Notes under the pieces: model-generated | The model's database searches: none | What the model was told of the DNA's origin: nothing | The model's input: only the letters and a program-made list of their open reading frames with translations | Made by a program: the position numbers and the translations under genes | Assembly: GCA_002479655.1 (NCBI GenBank) | Contig: DLOQ01000076.1 | Coordinates: forward strand, 15,235 to 30,442 | Origin: Lachnospiraceae bacterium UBA7480 | Lineage (GTDB): Bacteria > Bacillota > Clostridia > Lachnospirales > Lachnospiraceae | Length of the DNA stretch: 15,208 bases | Reading direction: 5' to 3' | Shown here: positions 1 to 7,166 of the stretch, in pieces | How positions within the stretch are numbered: the stretch's first letter is position 1 | How the letters are laid out: the number at the start of each line of letters is the position of its first letter

Positions 1-1741
1 CAGCAGCCACAAAGGCTTCCAGTTCACGCAATACTGCATCCTTGCTTTCCAGTCCCAGTCCCGGTCTTACATTAACCGACATAGCGATCGTTCCCTCATC
101 CGACTGCGCCATCAACTGGGTATGTAACTGTGTGACGCCAAAGGCAGTCAACGCCACGATCGCTGCCGTCACAAGAACTGCAATCAGTTTTTTATTCAAC
201 ACCTTGCTCAAAAACTTACCGTATTTTTCAGAAAACCATTTTACACCGCGCGCAATCACAAAGCCCTTTTTCTCAATGGGATGATACTTCGCAAAACAGA
301 GCGGAACAAGCGTTACTGAAGCGATTAGGGATGCCGTCAGCGAAAAGATGATCGTAAATCCCAGCTGTCCGAAGATCTGTCCCGAAAGCCCCTTCATCAA
401 TGCCAGCGGAAGATACACAACGATCGTCGTGATCGTAGATGCCGTAATAGACATCGCCACGGTCTTGACCGCACTCAGCGCAGCTTCTTCAAAGGAATAC
501 CCCTGATCCCGCTTTTGAAAACACATCTCCAGCACGACGATTGAATTATCCACCATCATACCGATGCCGATAACCATAGCTCCCAGCGTAACGACATTCA
601 AAGAAAACCCGCATGCGCCCATCAAAAGAAGCGTTACCAACAGGGATACCGGCATAGAACTGCCGACGATCAGACTTGCCTTAAAATCACCGAAAAAGAT
701 AAACAATACCACCATGGAAAGCACAACGCCCAGTGCAAGCGTCTCTCCTACGCTGGTCAGGGAACTGATGATGGAGTCGCTGCTGTCATAGATGATATTG
801 ATCTGCATCTTCGGATAATCCACCGCCATCTTCTCTATGACCTTCTTCACATCACGGGAAAGCTCAACCGCATTCGTACCCTGTTTCTTTGTGATATCCA
901 GCGTTACATTATCCTCACCGTTATAACGGCTGATCGAATCCGCATCCTTTCTTGCAAAAGAGATCGCCGCAACATCTCCTAAATGAATCGTGCTGCCTCT
1001 TGCTGTCAGGATCGGGATATCCTCTAAGTCATAGATGCTCTCATACGCAACCTTTGTATTGACATTCAATGTCTGGGAGCCCATATCCACCGTACCTGCG
1101 GGGATCGAAAAATCAGAAGATGTAATATATGTAACAAGTGTCGCCATATCCAATCCGTATTCCGACAGAAGCTCCGGAACGACCTGTACCCGGATATAGT
1201 CCTCCTGACCGCCGGTGACTGACGTCCTTGCCACGTTAGGGATCGAAGCGATCTCCGGCTCTAAAGAATCATTTACAAAAGAGCGGACATCCGCCCCCAT
1301 GTCGGAAGTGATCGACAACGTCATAGACTGCGCGGCATTGATATCCATAATGATCAGGATCGGATCGCTGCATTCGTCCGGCAGATTGCTCTTGATCGTA
1401 TTGATCTCCTGCTGAAGATCCGTATATGCCTCGTCTATGTCCGTTCCGTATTCAAAGGAATAGATCATATAGGAAATATTTTCCATGGACTGGGAGGTTA
1501 CGCTTTTCAGACCTTCGATGGTCGCGCCCACCTGCTCCAGCTCCTGTGACACCAGACGATCCACTTCCTCCGGTCCTGCCTGCGGATACACAGTAAAGGC
1601 AATGATCATCGGCAGCTGCATATCCGGCGTCAGCTGCATATTCATACCCAGGACCGAAGCAATGCCGAAAATAACCAATGCCATAATAATGATAACCGTA
1701 GATACCGGTTTTTTTAAACATAATTTTGTAAAATTGTGCAT
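1..1741 (-). CDS. RND-family efflux permease (HAE1/AcrB-like), C-terminal part outside window
   Basis: Proton-driven export permease of the inner (here the only) membrane. 580 residues are present and the gene continues beyond the left edge; full-length family members have roughly 1000 or more. Residues 13-33 form the first membrane helix, followed by a porter-type domain starting PDIQLPMI, as in HAE1 pumps. Helices from about 333 onward include GIGMMVDNSIVVLE (392-405), which aligns with the AcrB helix-4 proton-relay segment; Asp398 matches AcrB Asp407 and the next Asp is Asn, a substitution I believe is common in this family. A second porter half begins near residue 541. The ATG at 1741 is preceded by GAGG at suitable spacing. 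It lies downstream of the adaptor gene on the same strand (181-bp gap), so the two form an export operon. No outer-membrane channel gene is present, fitting a Gram-positive host. Substrate unknown. Confidence 0.93.
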   Translation of the reverse strand, partial: MHNFTKLCLKKPVSTVIIIMALVIFGIASVLGMNMQLTPDMQLPMIIAFTVYPQAGPEEVDRLVSQELEQVGATIEGLKSVTSQSMENISYMIYSFEYGTDIDEAYTDLQQEINTIKSNLPDECSDPILIIMDINAAQSMTLSITSDMGADVRSFVNDSLEPEIASIPNVARTSVTGGQEDYIRVQVVPELLSEYGLDMATLVTYITSSDFSIPAGTVDMGSQTLNVNTKVAYESIYDLEDIPILTARGSTIHLGDVAAISFARKDADSISRYNGEDNVTLDITKKQGTNAVELSRDVKKVIEKMAVDYPKMQINIIYDSSDSIISSLTSVGETLALGVVLSMVVLFIFFGDFKASLIVGSSMPVSLLVTLLLMGACGFSLNVVTLGAMVIGIGMMVDNSIVVLEMCFQKRDQGYSFEEAALSAVKTVAMSITASTITTIVVYLPLALMKGLSGQIFGQLGFTIIFSLTASLIASVTLVPLCFAKYHPIEKKGFVIARGVKWFSEKYGKFLSKVLNKKLIAVLVTAAIVALTAFGVTQLHTQLMAQSDEGTIAMSVNVRPGLGLESKDAVLRELEAFVAA

Positions 1742-1761
1742 GATTCCTCATCTCTGCCACA

Positions 1762-1776
1762 CCCTAAGCATTAGGG
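1762..1776. other. Small perfect hairpin between adaptor and permease genes
   Basis: CCCTAA (1762-1767) and TTAGGG (1771-1776) are perfectly complementary around a 3-nt loop, a short distance upstream of the permease ribosome binding site on the minus strand. No T-run follows on that strand, so it is not a terminator. It might be a processing or translational-coupling structure, or chance. The rest of 1742-1922 shows no gene. Confidence 0.25.
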
Positions 1777-1922
1777 CATACGCAATTTATTCCGTAACAA
1801 ATCCTGACGTTTTCTTCCTCATACGTCTCTGAACACCACAGCGCAGGCATTTTATCCCTTAATGCAGTATGTTTCTTTGCAGATCCGTGCGCATCCGCCG
1901 GAGACTCTAAGAAAGCGGTGAT

Positions 1923-3626
1923 TTATTCAGCGCTTACTTTAACTTCCAGACCGTCCCTTAGATCAGACGACCATGTCGTAATGATCGGCATATCCTCTGT
2001 AATGCCGCTAAGTATCTGCATATTCACACCATCATAAAGACCGGTCTCTATGGATACCTTCCGGACGATATTGCCCTCCAGCACATAGGTATAAGCCTCG
2101 CCGCCTTCATAATAGACACAGTCGATAGGTATCGTCAATGCGCGTTCCGTATGCTTTACCGCAAGCGTGACTTTTACGGAGGTGCCCATAATCAACTGAT
2201 CCGTATCACCCTTCACTGCCGCTTTTATTGTAAATAATCCCGTCTGCGGATTGACCTGCAGGGGAATCTCTACAATACTGCCGTCATAGACCACGCCGTT
2301 TCTTTCCACTCTGACTTCCTGCCCCAGCGACAGCATACGATAAGTGCTTTCCGGTACGCCAAAGGACGCTATCGTTCCTTCATCACTGATGATCACATAT
2401 GCCGGATATCCCATCTGCGCGATTCCAAGCTCCTCTACATTTTTAGACAGGATCGTGCCGGATACCGGCGCTGTCACCTGTGTATAGCCTAACTGAAGCC
2501 GCGCCGAATCGATCCCCAGCTGCGCCTGCTGCAATGTCGTCGTAGCGGACGTCTGCGCGGAAGGTATCGTATAATTATCATAATAATCCAGCTGTGCCTG
2601 CGCCAGCTGTTCCCCCCGTAACGCCTGTTCCATATTATAATCAAGATTGTCCCTCTGATATATGATACTGTCCTTGGAGGAATCTATCTGATCCATACTG
2701 CTGTCATACTGGGCAATCGCATTATCCAGCTGCTTTTCCGCACTTTGCAGCCCGGACAGCGTAGATCTTGCCGCGCTTAATGCGTTGGAGAGCTGGTCGC
2801 ATGCGGTATCCATTTTGATCAAATCACTCTCCGTAATAATATTCACATTCATGTTGTCAGGCACAACACCTTCCGGTATTGAACCTTCCGATATTGAGCC
2901 TTCTGATATCGAACCTTCCATGGAGTTTTTTTGTGACTCCTGTATCCTATACTGAGTCTCTGCAGCTACATATGCCGCATACATATCGTTATATTCACTC
3001 TGCATACTCCCTATGCTCTTTTCGAGGTCTGAGATTTGATCCCTGATATCCAGAAGATCTTCCTTCATTTCCGCCCTGTCTTCTGCAAGATCCGCCTTCG
3101 ACTCATCCAGATCCGCAAGCTGGCTGTTAAAATAATCATAAGAGTCCTTCAGCTGGCTGATCCCCTCCTGTGCTGAAGAAACCGAATTGACGGCAGAATC
3201 CCTGCCCATCTGCAGCTGCCCTAACTGGGAATCGATCCCTGACTGCGCTTGTTGGTATGCAATCTGCGCATTCTGGAGCTGGAGCTGATACGCCTCGTCA
3301 TCAATGGTAAATAACAATTCCCCCGCCTCAACGTAATCGCCTTCTTCAAAATAAGTTGCCGTTACTTCTCCGTTGAGCATCGGAACAACAGATACCTGAT
3401 CTTCATACTCCAAAATGCCAACATATTCACCTTCCACAGAAATGTCCGTAATCAGCGGGTTCACCGTATCCACCTCAAGAAGCGCCGTATCCGTCTCCCC
3501 GGATATCAGCGAAGCTGCCGTATCCGCCGCGCCGCAGCCTGAAAATGCAAAAGCACATACGATCATGCATACTACCATCATATCTGCTATCCATCTTTTT
3601 CTCATATCATCAACCATACCTTTCAT
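1923..3626 (-). CDS. HlyD/RND-type membrane fusion (adaptor) lipoprotein
   Basis: Adaptor that pairs with the RND permease encoded just downstream. From the chosen start it has 567 residues. The N-terminus has a basic MRKRW segment, a hydrophobic stretch and a lipobox-like FSGC, so Cys31 is a likely lipidation site anchoring the protein outside the membrane. A split biotinyl-lipoyl domain is visible: first half about 77-110 (VVPMLNGEVTATYFEEGDYV), second half about 381-400 (YTQVTAPVSGTI). Between them lies an unusually long helical hairpin rich in Gln, Ser and Asp (about 112-375), interrupted by a GSISE-type tandem repeat (238-253). A beta-barrel region and C-terminal domain follow. The start is uncertain: TTG at 3641, ATG at 3626, 3617 or 3605 are all in frame. 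3626 has GGA at a tolerable spacing, while 3605 gives the neatest lipoprotein signal peptide. Confidence 0.9.
   Translation of the reverse strand: MKGMVDDMRKRWIADMMVVCMIVCAFAFSGCGAADTAASLISGETDTALLEVDTVNPLITDISVEGEYVGILEYEDQVSVVPMLNGEVTATYFEEGDYVEAGELLFTIDDEAYQLQLQNAQIAYQQAQSGIDSQLGQLQMGRDSAVNSVSSAQEGISQLKDSYDYFNSQLADLDESKADLAEDRAEMKEDLLDIRDQISDLEKSIGSMQSEYNDMYAAYVAAETQYRIQESQKNSMEGSISEGSISEGSIPEGVVPDNMNVNIITESDLIKMDTACDQLSNALSAARSTLSGLQSAEKQLDNAIAQYDSSMDQIDSSKDSIIYQRDNLDYNMEQALRGEQLAQAQLDYYDNYTIPSAQTSATTTLQQAQLGIDSARLQLGYTQVTAPVSGTILSKNVEELGIAQMGYPAYVIISDEGTIASFGVPESTYRMLSLGQEVRVERNGVVYDGSIVEIPLQVNPQTGLFTIKAAVKGDTDQLIMGTSVKVTLAVKHTERALTIPIDCVYYEGGEAYTYVLEGNIVRKVSIETGLYDGVNMQILSGITEDMPIITTWSSDLRDGLEVKVSAE
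2869..2919 (-). repeat. 15-bp tandem repeat inside adaptor coiled-coil hairpin
   Basis: Three adjacent 15-bp units (2869-2883, 2884-2898, 2899-2913) and six bases of a fourth, differing at a few positions. In the adaptor they encode GSISE, GSISE, GSIPE and a partial unit. The position, near the turn between the two long helices, suggests a flexible insert at the tip. An in-frame 15-bp unit can expand or contract without breaking the gene. Confidence 0.8.
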
Positions 3627-3737
3627 CCGGATTTTATCCAACTATCAGCGCATACATCCCATCCTGCATCAATACATTTTATATCAGCAACCTTTAGAGG
3701 ACATAATAACTCAATGATATCTCATAATAACATATCT

Positions 3738-3766
3738 ATTTTATGACTACAGAATACCGCTGTCAA
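3738..3766 (-). promoter_or_regulatory. Predicted sigma-A promoter of the adaptor/permease operon
   Basis: Read on the minus strand, a perfect -35 TTGACA (3766-3761) is followed after 17 bp by TAAAAT (3743-3738), one mismatch from TATAAT. It points toward the adaptor gene and would give a 5' leader of about 100 nt. This is the strongest promoter match I found in the window. Confidence 0.7.
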
Positions 3767-3785
3767 ATACCAAATCAAGGTATTC
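3752..3785. promoter_or_regulatory. Possible operator dyad over the adaptor promoter
   Basis: GAATACC (3752-3758) is the exact inverse of GGTATTC (3779-3785), and a second AATACC (3766-3771) forms a tighter dyad with GGTATT (3779-3784) around a 7-bp spacer. The half-sites lie in the spacer, at the -35 edge and just upstream of it, where a repressor or activator could act. No regulator gene is in the window, so the binding protein is unknown. Confidence 0.35.
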
Positions 3786-3947
3786 ACAATTATTTCATAA
3801 ATACAAAAAGCGGATTTCTATATTTTGTATATAGATATATTTCCTGCCACTATATCTGTCATATTCCTCTATATCCCGATTTTTCAAAAAATTTTTCTCT
3901 ATAGTAAATGCACTACGAATATGGTAAGATATACGCGAAAGCAATGA

Positions 3948-4078
3948 TGCAGTGCGTGAGTGAGTGAAATTATATGCCGCCGGAAGCTTGCTTACGAGCG
4001 ACATATAATTTCAGGAGCGAACATAGGGCGAAGCCCGCGAATGAGGAAAACCGAAGGTTTTCCGAATGTTGCACTGCG
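3948..4078 (+). ncRNA. Branched palindrome cluster: candidate structured RNA leader or MITE-like element
   Basis: Four nested perfect helices can be drawn by eye. The outer stem is GCAGTGC (3949-3955) with GCACTGC (4071-4077), plus a U-G pair at 3948/4078. A long hairpin pairs 3965-3976 with 4002-4013 (12 bp), then has one mismatch and 3 more pairs (3978-3980 with 3998-4000). A second domain closes AACAT (4020-4024) with ATGTT (4066-4070) and contains two hairpins with GAA loops: GGGC/GCCC (4026-4036) and GGAAAACC/GGTTTTCC (4045-4063). On paper this is a junction within a junction. The motif GCGAA or CCGAA recurs at 4017-4065. It ends 4 nt before the first ATG of the ligase region, so it could be a cis-acting leader. 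Alternatively it is a short non-autonomous mobile or REP-like repeat with a 7-bp terminal inverted repeat. I do not recognise it as a known riboswitch. Confidence 0.5.
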
Positions 4079-4096
4079 GATATGGAAAAACAAAAA

Positions 4097-5770
4097 ATGA
4101 AAAAAGAAAAACATATGCCGCCCAGCGATTACGACGTTGTAAAATATGAGAATTTCCACGAGCTGCTTAAAGGGATATATGACAATTATTCCGAAAGAAC
4201 GGCTATAAGATTTAGAAAAAACGGGAAGGAAACAAGCATTTCCTATGATGCCTTGATCCGGCAGATCTCTGATCTTTATTATTTTTATAAAAAGAATGAT
4301 ATACAAAACAGCAACATAGGCATCCTATCTGAGAATCGGTATGAGTATATCACGATCTATCTTGCCGGCGTATTTGAGAATGTCATCGCCCCCATTGACC
4401 GGGAGCTTACTGTTGATGGTCTGGCTTCCTTGATTGAAAAGTTTGACATTAAAGTGTTATTTTATACGGATAAAACCAAAGAAAAAGCAGATGCGCTTCC
4501 CCAAAAAGATACGCTGAGACGGATCAATATAGATGCTGCCTATCAGACGATCACGCAGGAGCATTATGATCCGGACGCATTTTTTAAAGATACGGAGCAT
4601 ACGGACAGCCATAAATTCTCCGTTCTGGCATTTACCTCCGGGACTACCGGCATCGTCAAAGGAGCCATGCTGTCCCAGCACAATATTGTTTCCAATCTGC
4701 GGGCGCCTTTATTATATATGCATCTGGAATCTCCCATGCTGCAGCTTTTACCGATGAGCCATATGTACGGATTCCATCCCGACCTTTTATCACCGCTTTA
4801 TAACGGGGATACGGTATGCATCAATATGGCATTAAAGGATATCGCAAAGGATTTTAAATATTATAATCCGTATTATATCGGCGTTGTACCTGTTATGCTG
4901 GAAGGGATCTATAAAAATATCATCCGCGAGGCAAGACGCCAAAAGAAAGAAAAGCTGCTTTACGGGCTGATCAAATTAAGCAACGGATTACGGAAATGCC
5001 ATATTGATATCAGACGCCCCCTATTTCAAAATCTGATCAACAAAAGGCTTAGGATCATTGTCTGCGGAGGCGCATTCTTAGATCCTGTCTATGTTGACAG
5101 ATTTGAGGAAATCGGAATTACCGTATTAAACGGTTACGGCATGACGGAATGTGCGCCGCTGATCAGCGTCAACCGGGACAGGAACAATATCCGGGGCAGC
5201 GCAGGAGCCGTGATCGAAGGCACAAAAGTTAAGATTGCGGATGACGGAGAAATCTTAGTAAAAGGCTGGAATGTTATGTCCGGTTATTATAACGACAAAG
5301 AAGAGACCGAGCTTTCTTTTGTAGATGGATATTACAAGACCGGAGATATCGGGTATCTGGAAGATGGCATCCTGTATGTCACCGGACGCAAGAAAAATCT
5401 GATCATATTAAAAAACGGCAAAAACTTTTCGCCAGAAGCCGTGGAAAAAAAGTTGTTACGGCTTCCGTATGTCAAAGAATGTCTGGTGATGGCAGATGTC
5501 AGAAACTCCACGGAGATCATTATCGCAAAAATACTTCTTGACGGCAATGCTGATAATCAGGACAAAGCCTGCAATGACAGCGGAGCCGGACAATTAAAAA
5601 AGGATATCGAAGCGATCAACCGCACGCTTCCTTCCTATATGCGCATTGATGATTTTGAAATCGTTTCTGAAGAATTTGAAAAAACAAGTTCCCAAAAAAT
5701 CATCAGAAGCAGATACACCTTGCCGACGGAAAACACAATACAAAAAGATGAAAAACAAAAAGAATTATGA
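4097..5770 (+). CDS. AMP-dependent acyl-CoA/acyl-ACP synthetase (ANL superfamily, FadD-like)
   Basis: Activates a carboxylic acid, probably a fatty acid, as acyl-AMP and passes it to a phosphopantetheine thiol. The acyl carrier protein gene 13 bp downstream suggests ACP rather than free CoA. In the 557-residue product the ANL motifs occur in order: A3 P-loop FTSGTTGIVKG (179-189), A4-like LPMSHMYGF (218-226), A5 NGYGMTE (345-351), A7 YKTGDIG (413-419), A8 GRKKN (430-434), and an A10 segment SSQKIIR with candidate catalytic Lys534. The P-loop has Val where Pro is more usual. The motifs look closer to FadD-type ligases than to mycobacterial FAALs. The start is ambiguous: 4097 is preceded by GGA at 10-nt spacing; in-frame ATGs at 4082 and 4115 are alternatives. 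An upstream in-frame ATG at 3974 lies in the palindrome cluster and was not chosen. First gene of the nine-gene run. Confidence 0.92.
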   Translation: MKKEKHMPPSDYDVVKYENFHELLKGIYDNYSERTAIRFRKNGKETSISYDALIRQISDLYYFYKKNDIQNSNIGILSENRYEYITIYLAGVFENVIAPIDRELTVDGLASLIEKFDIKVLFYTDKTKEKADALPQKDTLRRINIDAAYQTITQEHYDPDAFFKDTEHTDSHKFSVLAFTSGTTGIVKGAMLSQHNIVSNLRAPLLYMHLESPMLQLLPMSHMYGFHPDLLSPLYNGDTVCINMALKDIAKDFKYYNPYYIGVVPVMLEGIYKNIIREARRQKKEKLLYGLIKLSNGLRKCHIDIRRPLFQNLINKRLRIIVCGGAFLDPVYVDRFEEIGITVLNGYGMTECAPLISVNRDRNNIRGSAGAVIEGTKVKIADDGEILVKGWNVMSGYYNDKEETELSFVDGYYKTGDIGYLEDGILYVTGRKKNLIILKNGKNFSPEAVEKKLLRLPYVKECLVMADVRNSTEIIIAKILLDGNADNQDKACNDSGAGQLKKDIEAINRTLPSYMRIDDFEIVSEEFEKTSSQKIIRSRYTLPTENTIQKDEKQKEL

Positions 5771-5783
5771 TTAAGGAGACACC

Positions 5784-6005
5784 ATGTTAAACCAACTAAG
5801 GACATTATTAAAAGAGAATTATCATATTGATGATATCAGCACGGAGACGAACATAAAAACCGATCTTGGGCTTACTTCTTTCGATTTTATCAATTTGATC
5901 GCTCTCATTGAAGATACTTTTCATATTGAGATCGATGAGGAAAAATACCATTCTATCAATACGGTGGGTGATCTGATAAAATATATTGAAGACACCAAGA
6001 AATGA
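5784..6005 (+). CDS. Acyl carrier protein
   Basis: A 73-residue acidic helical protein of normal ACP length. DLGLTSFDFINL (27-38) matches the phosphopantetheine attachment region, with Ser32 as the expected attachment site (LTS in place of the usual DS). The ATG at 5784 follows AGGAG at good spacing, and the gene starts 13 bp after the ligase stop. It is presumably the dedicated carrier for the acyl group activated by the ligase and the donor for the GNAT proteins downstream (inference). No phosphopantetheinyl transferase gene is in the window, so a housekeeping enzyme would have to act on it. It is not in a fatty acid synthase gene context, which argues against its being the housekeeping AcpP. 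Confidence 0.93.
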   Translation: MLNQLRTLLKENYHIDDISTETNIKTDLGLTSFDFINLIALIEDTFHIEIDEEKYHSINTVGDLIKYIEDTKK

Positions 6006-6031
6006 TCGCCGTGTAAAGAGAGTTTCGCAAT

Positions 6032-6052
6032 TGCTTAAAAAAGCATTTTTTT
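6032..6052 (+). terminator. Weak hairpin plus T-run after the ACP gene (possible attenuator)
   Basis: TGCTT (6032-6036) pairs with AAGCA (6041-6045) around AAAA, followed by seven T residues (6046-6052). The stem is only 5 bp, so full termination is doubtful. Partial read-through would make ligase and ACP more abundant than the downstream enzymes. The 78-bp gap is one of the two largest inside the operon. Confidence 0.35.
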
Positions 6053-6083
6053 AAACGATATACAGACAAGGACGCAAAAGAAA

Positions 6084-7166
6084 ATGGAATTAGCGGCAGT
6101 TACGCATAAAAAGGATGAAAAACAGTTTTTAAGATTTCGGAAAAACTTATATCAAAGCAACAAGACATTTATTGATAACAGTTACTTTATGATTCGGGAG
6201 GTGTTTCGGAAACAGACAAGCTTTATCAACGGCAAAAACATCTATCCGATCAATGTCATGCATGACGGCAGGATCGTCAGTCAGGGGATCGTGGTTTTTG
6301 CCAAAGACCTGCCGGATTATATCCAGCTCTGCTTTTTTGAAAGTCTGCCGGATCAGTCCGAAGCCGCGAAGCTGCTGGTGGATAAAGCAATAGAAATAGG
6401 AAAAACCAAAGGCTGTAAAAAAATTGTCGTCGGCTTGAACGGTCATGTCAATTACGGACTGGGTTTCTTATGCTCCCATTACGATACGGTCAATTCCTTT
6501 TCCGCAGCCGCCAATCCAAGCTATTATCATGATTATTTTAAGGGCATGGATTTTTCGGAGATCAAAATGAATACCTATGTGATCCATGCGATCGACCACC
6601 GGCTGGATAATTTTCAGAAATTACTGGATAAATTGGATAAAACATATACGTTTCGTACCTTTGACAAAAAAAGATTTACTGATGACGCAAAAATATATAC
6701 CGATCTGAATAACAAAACCTTTGCCGGTCACAGATATTATTATCAGCGGACTTATCAGGAAGATATCGAAATGTTAAAAGAATTATTCCTGTTTATGAAG
6801 GAGGATTCCCTGATCTTTGCATTTCAGGGAGATATGCCGGTGGGATTTATCATGTGGTATCCCGATTTTAACGAGCTGGGGAAAAGAGGAGATATTTTCG
6901 GAGCAAAGCATTTTATCAAAAATATCTTTTGGGGCAGCCGGATAAAAACGGCTAAGATCATGGAATACGGGATCCTGGACGAAAACAGGCGATCCGGTCT
7001 GGCATTGGGACTGATTAACCAGATCTTTAAGAACCTGACGCATTACCATATCACCAGAGCGGAAACTTCATGGATCCTGGACGAAAACAAGGATTCCAAC
7101 AGCTTTTGTCAGGCAGTATGCGACAGCAGATATAAGGACTATGTGACTTATGAAAAAGATATCTGA
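6084..7166 (+). CDS. GNAT-fold N-acyltransferase, large two-domain type
   Basis: A 360-residue protein, about twice a single GNAT domain. The C-terminal half carries the clear signature: a beta-strand pair LIFAFQGDMPVGFIMWYPD (243-261) and a (D/E)NRRSGLA (300-307) pantetheine-pyrophosphate-binding loop of the (R/Q)xxGx(G/A) type. The C-terminus ETSWILDENKD...YVTYEKDI resembles, from memory, a family of roughly 370-residue bacterial GNAT proteins. The N-terminal half looks like a degenerate GNAT fold. It probably transfers an acyl group from ACP or CoA to an amine; by analogy, the bacterial ceramide synthase of Caulobacter is a GNAT-type protein working with an ACP and its ligase. Acceptor unknown. 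The start has only a weak ribosome binding site (AAGGA about 12 nt upstream). Confidence 0.78.
   Translation: MELAAVTHKKDEKQFLRFRKNLYQSNKTFIDNSYFMIREVFRKQTSFINGKNIYPINVMHDGRIVSQGIVVFAKDLPDYIQLCFFESLPDQSEAAKLLVDKAIEIGKTKGCKKIVVGLNGHVNYGLGFLCSHYDTVNSFSAAANPSYYHDYFKGMDFSEIKMNTYVIHAIDHRLDNFQKLLDKLDKTYTFRTFDKKRFTDDAKIYTDLNNKTFAGHRYYYQRTYQEDIEMLKELFLFMKEDSLIFAFQGDMPVGFIMWYPDFNELGKRGDIFGAKHFIKNIFWGSRIKTAKIMEYGILDENRRSGLALGLINQIFKNLTHYHITRAETSWILDENKDSNSFCQAVCDSRYKDYVTYEKDI

Larger units (their letters stand above)
3627..4096. other. Divergent intergenic region between export operon and biosynthetic operon
   Basis: About 470 bp with no convincing gene. It holds, from left to right, the adaptor promoter (3738-3766) with a dyad overlapping its -35, a strongly AT-rich stretch (about 3786-3940) with short AT palindromes such as CTATAT/ATATAG (3818-3834), and the palindrome cluster at 3948-4078. 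One reading frame stays open from an ATG at 3974 into the ligase, but its first 36 codons are made of the inverted repeats and encode nothing resembling the ligase family. I could not identify a convincing plus-strand -35/-10 pair. Confidence 0.7.

Noticed and set aside
1452..1760. Minus-strand open frame over the permease start
   Set aside because: Out of frame with the RND permease, whose frame gives clear family motifs from 1741 down; the alternative protein resembles nothing.
3415..3717. Plus-strand open frame over the adaptor N-terminus
   Set aside because: Antisense to the signal peptide and lipoyl region of the adaptor, no ribosome binding site of note, no recognisable motifs.
3948..4078. 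Palindrome cluster considered as a CRISPR array or tRNA
   Set aside because: No regularly spaced direct repeats with spacers, and no anticodon arm, T-loop or CCA pattern.
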